The notes below the pieces were generated by a model. The model saw only the letters and a list, made by a program, of their open reading frames with translations, had not been told where the DNA came from and did no database searches. A DNA stretch of 6,771 nt from an uncultured Ardenticatenia bacterium. GTDB lineage: Bacteria; Chloroflexota; Anaerolineae; Promineifilales; Promineifilaceae. The stretch is from positions 1-6,771 of the forward strand of contig CALLZA010000382.1 of assembly GCA_937858165.1 (NCBI GenBank), in the 5' to 3' direction. The translations under genes were made by a program, and so were the position numbers. Below are positions 1 to 6,771 of this stretch, piece after piece (the first letter of the stretch is position 1; every line of letters starts with the position of its first letter).

Positions 1-144
1 CCTTTACTTCCTACAGCTCCTGTGTTTAGACTGCTTAGTTGATTTTATCGATACCTCACTCTGTCTATCAGTAGATGCTCGACTAGTTGATTCGTGTTCC
101 AATTGCACGCGTCTACCAACTTTCAATACTCTACTTTTTTTGTT
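1..144. other. Non-genomic read-through beyond the P5 adapter
   Basis: This stretch lies outside the Illumina P5 adapter that begins at 145, so it cannot be chromosome contiguous with the genes. A T run at 135-141 touches the adapter. Seen from the other strand this is the poly-A typically base-called when a read runs off the end of its template, followed by arbitrary low-quality calls. No gene, repeat or motif shared with the inner region was seen. It should be trimmed. Confidence 0.9.
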
Positions 145-214
145 AATGATACGGCGACCACCGAGATCTACACTAGATCGCTCGTCGGCAGCGTCAGATG
201 TGTATAAGAGACAG
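145..214. other. Illumina Nextera P5 / i5 index / Read-1 transposase adapter
   Basis: The P5 flow-cell sequence occupies 145-173. It is followed by an 8-base i5 index TAGATCGC at 174-181, which is a standard Nextera index. The Nextera Read-1 adapter fills 182-214 and ends with the 19-bp Tn5 mosaic end AGATGTGTATAAGAGACAG at 196-214. The genuine insert starts at 215. This is untrimmed library sequence and not a resident Tn5 element. Confidence 0.98.
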
Positions 215-216
215 AT

Positions 217-297
217 TACGATCATGCGGTACAATTGGTAACGGCCGTCGTCGCCAAGCTCGATGCGGCCACTGTCGCCGGACTGACGAATGACTAA
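217..297 (+). CDS. Possible 3' end of an unidentified upstream gene (26 codons, 5' cut by adapter)
   Basis: One forward frame is open from the adapter junction to a TAA at 295-297 and would encode a short tail ending AKLDAATVAGLTND. Most codons in its second half end in G or C, like the neighbouring genes. The stop is followed at once by a decayed intergenic repeat, as at the other gene ends here. In a classical atp operon this position would hold atpH (delta). The tail does not show the IGGxVxRIGDxxxDGSV-type end usual for delta, so identity is left open. The opposite strand is also open across this interval, which weakens the call. It could simply be non-coding. Confidence 0.3.
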   Translation, partial: YDHAVQLVTAVVAKLDAATVAGLTND

Positions 298-301
298 GAA
301 C

Positions 302-370
302 CCCGCGCCAAGATCGCTAACGACGCCAAAAGCGCCGGAAAAAAGCTCATCTTTGCGCTCTTTGCGCGAG
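302..370. repeat. Degenerate intergenic inverted repeat of the CGCCAAG/CTTTGCG family
   Basis: The left arm at 302-320 (CGCGCCAAGATCGCTAA core) pairs imperfectly, about 15 of 19 positions, with the right arm at 352-370 (TTTGCGCTCTTTGCGCGAG). The right arm plus the following GGTCTCTTCC resembles the right flank of the perfect palindrome at 6232-6317 (ATCTTTGCG, GTGAGGTTCCTCC). It looks like an older, mutated copy of the same element, lying between the putative upstream stop and atpA. Confidence 0.6.
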
Positions 371-411
371 GTCTCTTCCTTACATTTTGAATCATTGACT
401 ACTGAACCCTT

Positions 412-417
412 AGGAGG
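412..417 (+). promoter_or_regulatory. Shine-Dalgarno site for atpA
   Basis: AGGAGG lies 8 nt before the ATG at 426. It is a full-strength anti-SD match and fixes the atpA start. It is the strongest ribosome-binding site in the window. Confidence 0.9.
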
Positions 418-425
418 TTGAACGC

Positions 426-2099
<1,674 letters not shown>

Positions 2100-2103
2100 T
2101 TAC

Positions 2104-2174
2104 GAATTAGGAATTAGGAATTAGGAATTCAGAGTGCTCTCAATTCCTAATTCCTAATTCTTAATTCCTAATTC
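2104..2174. repeat. AT-rich heptamer (GAATTAG) inverted repeat between atpA and atpG
   Basis: The left arm 2104-2129 consists of three GAATTAG heptamers plus GAATT. The right arm 2142-2167 is its reverse complement with one difference, which would still pair as G-U in RNA. One further unit extends to 2174. The 12-nt centre holds AGAG-TG-CTCT. It starts 4 nt after the atpA stop and ends 5 nt before the atpG ATG, filling almost the whole spacer. Its low GC contrasts sharply with the flanking genes. It could act as an intercistronic RNA hairpin. There is no U-tract after it, so it is not a canonical intrinsic terminator. Confidence 0.92.
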
Positions 2175-2179
2175 ACACT

Positions 2180-3088
2180 ATGGCTACTGAACGCGAACTC
2201 AACAAGCGCATCAAGAGCGTCAAGAACATCTCCCAGGTGACGAGCGCGCTGGCGGCGGTGTCGGCGTCGAAGGCCAGCCGGGCGCAGCGCCAGGCCGAGG
2301 CCACGCGCCACTACGCGCGCAAGGCGTTCGAGATCATCCAGAACCTGGCCGCCCAGCCGGGCGCGTCGGCCACGACCCACCCGCTGATGACGGCGCGGCC
2401 GAACGTCCGGGCCATTGGCCTGATCCTGATGACCAGCGACCGCGGGCTGGCCGGCTCCTACAACGTGGCCATGACGACGCTGGCCGAGCGTTTTCTGCGC
2501 GCCGCCGGCAAGCCGGTCAAGGTCATCACCGTCGGCCGCCGCGGCCGCGATGCGATGGTGCGCCGCGGCTTCAACGTCGTCGCCACCTTCGACCGCGTCC
2601 CCGATCCGCCCTCGTTCCTCGACATCACCGCCATCGCCCGCGTGGCCATCGACAGCATGCTCAGCGAGGACGTGGATCAGGTCTTCGTCGGCTACAGTGA
2701 GTTCGTCAATCTGGTGACGCGCCAGCCGGTCATCCGTCAACTGCTGCCGCTGAAGCCGGCCGACTTGAGCGGCATGCCCGGCGCGGAGTACGTCAGCGGC
2801 GTCGATTCCGTCAAGGCGTCGCAACAGGCCTACACCTACGAGCCGAACGCCGAAGCGCTGCTCAACGACATCGTGCCGCGCTTCACCCGGCTTCAGGTCT
2901 ACCAGTCCTTGCTCGAGGCATTCGCCAGCGAGCACAGCGCGCGCATGGTGGCCATGAACAATGCCACCGATAACGCCATCGAACTGGTGGACTTCCTGAC
3001 TCTGGAGCGCAACAAGGCGCGCCAGGCCAGCATTACCAGCGAAATTCTCGACATTGTCGGCGGCGCCGAGGCGCTGAAAACGGTGTAG
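2180..3088 (+). CDS. atpG: F1Fo ATP synthase subunit gamma
   Basis: Central rotor shaft that couples Fo rotation to catalysis in the alpha3-beta3 head. Features: an N-terminal helix beginning ATERELNKRIKSVKNISQV, which forms half of the coiled-coil shaft; a Rossmann-like middle domain with TSDRGLAGSYN at 85-95; and a C-terminal helix with the conserved ARMVAMNNATDNA at 254-266 and the ITSEILDIVGGAEAL end. Length 302 is slightly above the typical 285-295. The ATG at 2180 is the first start after an in-frame TAA at 2162-2164, and the N-terminus aligns with the family, so the start is sound. No Shine-Dalgarno sequence is visible: the preceding bases are pyrimidine- and A-rich and belong to the palindromic repeat. 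Translation probably depends on coupling to atpA or another mode of initiation. Confidence 0.98.
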   Translation: MATERELNKRIKSVKNISQVTSALAAVSASKASRAQRQAEATRHYARKAFEIIQNLAAQPGASATTHPLMTARPNVRAIGLILMTSDRGLAGSYNVAMTTLAERFLRAAGKPVKVITVGRRGRDAMVRRGFNVVATFDRVPDPPSFLDITAIARVAIDSMLSEDVDQVFVGYSEFVNLVTRQPVIRQLLPLKPADLSGMPGAEYVSGVDSVKASQQAYTYEPNAEALLNDIVPRFTRLQVYQSLLEAFASEHSARMVAMNNATDNAIELVDFLTLERNKARQASITSEILDIVGGAEALKTV

Positions 3089-3114
3089 GAGCGGGTCTTA
3101 GACCCGTCCTTACA
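3084..3114. repeat. Inverted repeat / hairpin overlapping the atpG stop
   Basis: CGGGTC (3092-3097), loop TTA, and GACCCG (3101-3106) form a perfect 6-bp stem. Outside it AGGA and TCCT pair around a one-base bulge, then TGTA (3084-3087) and TACA (3111-3114) match again. The atpG TAG at 3086-3088 lies in the left arm. No T-run follows, so an intrinsic terminator is unlikely. It may be an intercistronic mRNA structure or a short member of the spacer-repeat class. Confidence 0.7.
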
Positions 3115-3123
3115 GATGACTGA

Positions 3124-4536
<1,413 letters not shown>

Positions 4537-4541
4537 AGTCT

Positions 4542-4594
4542 CTAGTGGTTAGTGATTAGTGACTAGTTTATAGTCACTAATCACTAACCACTAG
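4542..4594. repeat. Perfect 24-bp inverted repeat (TAGTGRT heptamers) between atpD and atpC
   Basis: The left arm 4542-4565 and right arm 4571-4594 are exact reverse complements around a 5-nt loop GTTTA. The left arm is built of 7-nt steps (TAGTGGT, TAGTGAT, TAGTGAC). It begins 5 nt after the atpD stop and ends before the atpC ribosome-binding site, so a folded transcript would leave that site free. There is no U-tract, so read-through into atpC is expected. Confidence 0.96.
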
Positions 4595-4601
4595 TCACTG
4601 T

Positions 4602-4605
4602 GGAG
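4602..4605 (+). promoter_or_regulatory. Shine-Dalgarno site for atpC
   Basis: GGAG lies 6 nt before the ATG at 4612, just outside the right arm of the preceding palindrome. Confidence 0.75.
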
Positions 4606-4611
4606 TGACCG

Positions 4612-5058
4612 ATGCCTATTCAATGTGACATCGTAACCCAGGAACGCATGGTCTTCAGCGGCCAGGTGGACGCCGTGAACCTGCCCGGCAGCGAAGGGCG
4701 CATGGGTATCTTGCCCCACCACAGCCCGCTGCTGACGACCCTGGACTTCGGCGAGGTCATCGTGCGCGTCAACGGTGTCGAAGAGTACTTCGCCATCGGC
4801 GGTGGCTTCGTCGAGATTCAGCCCGACCACGTGACTATTCTGGCCGACTCGGCCGAGCAGGCGGACGAAATCGACCTCGACCGCGCCGAACGGGCGCGGC
4901 AACAGGCCGAAGAGATCATGCGCACCGGCGTCAAGGACGATCCCGACCGCATCGCCGCCGTACGCGCGTCGCTGATGCGGGCCGAGGCGCGCGTCAACGT
5001 CGGCCGCCGCCGTCGCCGCTCCGCGGCCACCGGGCGGCGCACCGAGATGGGCGAATAG
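4612..5058 (+). CDS. atpC: F1Fo ATP synthase subunit epsilon
   Basis: Rotor subunit that links gamma to the c-ring and can inhibit ATP hydrolysis. The N-terminal beta-sandwich (about 1-85) shows the hallmark MGILPHHSPLLTTL (31-44) and the GGGFVEIQPDHVTILADSAE strand pair (63-82). The C-terminal helical hairpin (about 86-130) starts with IDLDRA at 87-92. This fits the I/LDxxRA motif linked to ATP binding in regulatory epsilon subunits such as that of Bacillus PS3, so ATP sensing is plausible but not shown. At 148 residues it is slightly longer than the usual 130-140. The excess is a basic tail with five consecutive arginines at 132-136. Last atp gene of the cluster. Confidence 0.96.
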   Translation: MPIQCDIVTQERMVFSGQVDAVNLPGSEGRMGILPHHSPLLTTLDFGEVIVRVNGVEEYFAIGGGFVEIQPDHVTILADSAEQADEIDLDRAERARQQAEEIMRTGVKDDPDRIAAVRASLMRAEARVNVGRRRRRSAATGRRTEMGE

Positions 5059-5068
5059 CCGTAAGCAA

Positions 5069-5142
5069 ATCTCACGCCAAGACGCAAAGCGCGCCAAACT
5101 CAGCCCGCTGAGCTTGGCGCGCTTTGCGTCTTGGCGTGAGAT
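5069..5142. repeat. Near-perfect 35-bp inverted repeat (CGCCAAG/CGCAAAG) between atpC and mreB
   Basis: The left arm 5069-5103 and right arm 5108-5142 are reverse complements with a single mismatch, around the 4-nt loop CCCG. The arms are tandem modules ACGCCAAG, ACGCAAAG, CGCGCCAAA. It starts 10 nt after the atpC stop. It belongs to the same sequence family as the elements at 302-370 and 6232-6317. It could form a very stable RNA stem at the end of the atp transcript, though no U-tract follows. Confidence 0.95.
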
Positions 5143-5150
5143 GATTCTTC

Positions 5151-5173
5151 CTTGCGTCTTCGCGTCTTTGCGT
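5151..5173. repeat. Unpaired half-copy of the CTTTGCG repeat upstream of mreB
   Basis: Modules CTTGCGT, CTTCGCGT and CTTTGCGT follow the palindrome directly and resemble its right arm. No matching left arm remains nearby. It looks like a remnant or an extra tandem expansion. It lies just before the mreB ribosome-binding region. Confidence 0.65.
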
Positions 5174-5202
5174 TACTCTCTCCCCAGAGGTAAATACGTA
5201 GC

Positions 5203-6219
5203 GTGTCACTATTCACCCCCCAGATCGCCATCGACCTCGGCACCGTCAATGTCCTCGTCCACGTCCAGGGGCGCGGCGTTGTGTTGCAAGAACCGTCGGT
5301 GGTCGCCATCCGCGAGGATGGCAACCGCACGATCATCGTCGAGGTCGGCCGCGCCGCCAAAGAGATGTATGGCCGCACGCCGGGCGAGATCGAAGTCATG
5401 CGCCCCCTGCGCGACGGTGTTATCGCCGACTACTTTGTTACCCAGGGGATGCTGGAGTACTTCATCACTAAGGTTGCCGGGCGGTGGCCCATGCGCAAGC
5501 CGTCGGTGATGATCAGCGTGCCCTATGGCGTCACTAGCGTCGAGCGGCGCGCCGTGCGCGAAGCGGCGCTGGCCGCCGGCGCGCGTGAGGTGAACCTGAT
5601 CCCGGAACCACTGGCCGCGGCCATCGGCGCGGGGTTGCCGGTGGGCACGCCGACGGGCAACCTGGTCGTCGATTTGGGCGGCGGCTCTACCGAAGCGGCC
5701 GTGGTGGCCATGAATGGCATCGTCTGCGCTGAGTCGGTGCGCGTCGGCGGCGTCCACCTGGATGAGGCGATCATCAGCTACGTGCGCAAGAAGTACAACC
5801 TGGTCATCGGCGAACCGACGGCCGAGGCGATCAAGATCAAGATCGGCGCGGCGGTGGAGATGGACGAGCGGCTGGAGATGCAGGTGCAGGGGCGCGACCA
5901 GGTGGCCGGTCTGCCGCGCACCATCACCATCACCTCCGGCGAAGTGACCGAGGCCATCAGCGAGCAGTTGCAGGCCATCGTCAACGTCACCCGTGCCGTG
6001 CTGGCCAAGACCCCGCCGGAGCTGTCGTCGGACATCATCGACCGCGGCATGGCCCTCACCGGCGGTGGGGCGCTGCTGCGCGAACTCGACACCCTGCTGA
6101 CGCGCGAGACGGGCGTGCCCGCCTACGTGGCCGATAACCCCATTGCCTGCACCGCCCTGGGCGCGGGCAAGGCGCTGGCTGAACTGCCTGTGCTCCAACG
6201 CAGCATTCCCGACATTTAG
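5203..6219 (+). CDS. mreB: Rod shape-determining protein MreB (bacterial actin homologue)
   Basis: Membrane-associated filament protein that steers cell-wall synthesis in non-spherical bacteria. The actin-fold nucleotide motifs are in order: phosphate-1 IDLGTVN at 10-16, followed by [12 protein letters not shown]; phosphate-2 [10 protein letters not shown] at 155-164; and the adenosine motif [10 protein letters not shown] at 283-292. Length 338 fits the family. The start is GTG at 5203: an in-frame TAA at 5191-5193 excludes anything further upstream, and AGAGG at 5186-5190 is a usable though distant (12 nt) ribosome-binding site. After phosphate-2 the usual GGD/GDE-xxD reads GVHLD, so the first acidic residue is replaced by valine. 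No mreC or mreD follows; the next gene is convergent. A paralogue (Mbl/MreBH-like) is possible. Confidence 0.94.
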   Translation: MSLFTPQIAIDLGTVNVLVHVQGRGVVLQEPSVVAIREDGNRTIIVEVGRAAKEMYGRTPGEIEVMRPLRDGVIADYFVTQGMLEYFITKVAGRWPMRKPSVMISVPYGVTSVERRAVREAALAAGAREVNLIPEPLAAAIGAGLPVGTPTGNLVVDLGGGSTEAAVVAMNGIVCAESVRVGGVHLDEAIISYVRKKYNLVIGEPTAEAIKIKIGAAVEMDERLEMQVQGRDQVAGLPRTITITSGEVTEAISEQLQAIVNVTRAVLAKTPPELSSDIIDRGMALTGGGALLRELDTLLTRETGVPAYVADNPIACTALGAGKALAELPVLQRSIPDI

Positions 6220-6231
6220 GGAGAGAAGAGG

Positions 6232-6317
6232 CTCACGCAAAGATCGCCAAGGACGCAAAGAACGCCAAGAAAAATGCTTCTTGGCGTTCTTTGCGTCCTT
6301 GGCGATCTTTGCGTGAG
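6232..6317. repeat. Perfect 40-bp inverted repeat between convergent mreB and the methyltransferase gene
   Basis: The left arm 6232-6271 and right arm 6278-6317 are exact reverse complements around a 6-nt loop AAATGC. The left arm has a 9-nt period: ACGCAAAGA, TCGCCAAGG, ACGCAAAGA, ACGCCAAGA. It starts 12 nt after the mreB stop and ends 10 nt before the stop of the opposite-strand gene. It is therefore nearly centred between two convergent gene ends and could limit transcription in both directions. No strong U-tract is present on either side. Confidence 0.97.
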
Positions 6318-6327
6318 GTTCCTCCCC

Positions 6328-6555
6328 TCAATAATTTATCACCAACACTTCGGCCACTTTGCCGCGGCCGTTGGCCCTGGAGTTGACCGCCCGCGCCGCG
6401 AATAGCTGCTCCACGCGAAACCCGGCGTACAGTTCGCGCACGAACGGCGTGTCGGAGTTGGACAGCATCGCCCACACGCCGCGCCGTGCCAGTTCGGCGA
6501 ACACGTCGCGTAGTTGCGTCTGGTCGTCAGGCCCGAAGCCGGCGCGGTCATAGGT
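6328..6555 (-). CDS. D12-class adenine-specific DNA methyltransferase (Dam-like), C-terminal 75 residues only
   Basis: The reverse strand encodes 75 residues ending in NY and a TGA at 6328-6330. The visible sequence fits the C-terminal part of Dam/DpnM-type enzymes, which transfer a methyl group from S-adenosylmethionine to the N6 of adenine. The features are FGPDDQTQLRDVFAELARRG, then LSNSDTPFVRELYAGF with the characteristic SNSDT, then AARAVNSRANGRGKVAEVLVINY. The N-terminal FxGxG and the DPPY catalytic motif would lie beyond 6555 and are cut off by the sequencing adapter, not by a biological break. Residues read in this frame beyond 6555 are adapter-encoded. Target site, and whether it is solitary or part of a restriction system, cannot be told. 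Confidence 0.88.
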   Translation of the reverse strand, partial: TYDRAGFGPDDQTQLRDVFAELARRGVWAMLSNSDTPFVRELYAGFRVEQLFAARAVNSRANGRGKVAEVLVINY

Positions 6556-6621
6556 CTGTCTCTTATACACATCTCCGAGCCCACGAGACCGTACTAGATA
6601 TCGTATGCCGTCTTCTGCTTG
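6556..6621. other. Illumina Nextera Read-2 transposase adapter / i7 index / P7
   Basis: The Tn5 mosaic end CTGTCTCTTATACACATCT is at 6556-6574, followed by the Read-2 adapter remainder CCGAGCCCACGAGAC at 6575-6589. The i7 index CGTACTAG (standard Nextera) is at 6590-6597 and P7 is at 6598-6621 with one base difference (ATATCG for ATCTCG). The insert therefore ends at 6555. Not a mobile element. Confidence 0.98.
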
Positions 6622-6771
6622 AAAAAAAAAAAAAGCGAGTACAACCGATACTAGACAATACGGCGACTCAAACATCGGCAACTCACACAGTATCAAAGAC
6701 CATAAACTAGTGACCACAACAGAAGCACATCCACTAGAATGCACCTACATAGAACAAGAACAACTACACTA
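6622..6771. other. Poly-A and non-genomic read-through beyond P7
   Basis: Thirteen A residues (6622-6634) follow P7 directly, as expected when cycles continue past the template end. The rest is A/C-rich with no resemblance in base composition to the GC-rich insert. No feature is present and it should be trimmed. Confidence 0.92.

Noticed and set aside
196..214. Tn5 mosaic end, with an inverted partner at 6556-6574, looking like the ends of a 6.3 kb composite transposon
   Set aside because: Both copies are directly joined to Nextera Read-1/Read-2 adapter, index and P5/P7 sequences, so they are library-preparation sequence.
2104..2174. Intrinsic terminator between atpA and atpG
   Set aside because: Stem is AT-rich and followed by no U-tract; terminating here would cut off the essential gamma, beta and epsilon genes.
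2168..2935. Reverse-strand open frame (255 codons) opposite atpG
   Set aside because: Runs across conserved atpG coding sequence and into the repeat; composition typical of an antisense shadow.
5209..6258. Reverse-strand open frame (349 codons) opposite mreB
   Set aside because: Shadow of a confidently identified actin-family gene; no motifs.
6486..6710. Forward 74-residue frame at the right end
   Set aside because: More than half of it is adapter, poly-A and noise (SYTHLRAHET, EKKKK); the remainder is antisense to the methyltransferase.

Overview
The window is a 6.3 kb stretch of bacterial chromosome (about 215-6555) flanked on both sides by Illumina Nextera library adapters. Outside the adapters lie about 145 bases (left) and 150 bases (right) of non-genomic read-through. 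Only the inner part is biology. It is GC-rich, with strong G/C preference at third codon positions. The intergenic spacers contain runs of CGCCAAG / CTTTGCG, GAATTAG and TAGTGAT type repeats. From memory this resembles Anaerolineae-type Chloroflexota (filamentous activated-sludge or sediment lineages). That assignment is an inference and not proven by the sequence.

Layout from left to right: a possible 3' end of an upstream gene (217-297), then a decayed repeat. Next come four F1 ATP synthase genes in classical order: atpA (alpha, 426-2099), atpG (gamma, 2180-3088), atpD (beta, 3142-4536) and atpC (epsilon, 4612-5058). An mreB-type actin homologue follows on the same strand (5203-6219). The truncated 3' end of a D12-class (Dam-like) adenine DNA methyltransferase lies on the opposite strand (6328-6555), convergent with mreB. 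The Fo genes and delta expected upstream of atpA are not identifiably present before the adapter junction.

The four atp genes encode the catalytic head (alpha3 beta3), rotor shaft (gamma) and regulatory subunit (epsilon) of one rotary enzyme. All key nucleotide-binding motifs are intact. The alpha subunit is long (557 residues) because of an extra segment of about 40 residues at a surface-loop position.

The most unusual genomic signal is in the spacers. All five spacers after a full gene carry an inverted repeat starting within about 13 nt of the preceding stop codon, or overlapping it. The arms differ in sequence from spacer to spacer: a GAATTAG heptamer, a GGGTC hairpin, a TAGTGRT heptamer, and CGCCAAG/CGCAAAG 8-9-mers twice. 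Several are perfect or near perfect over 24-40 bp per arm. A sixth, decayed copy precedes atpA. They look like modular palindromic repeats using gene ends as insertion sites, or serving as RNA 3'-end or intercistronic structures. I found no CRISPR array, tRNA, rRNA or intact mobile element.
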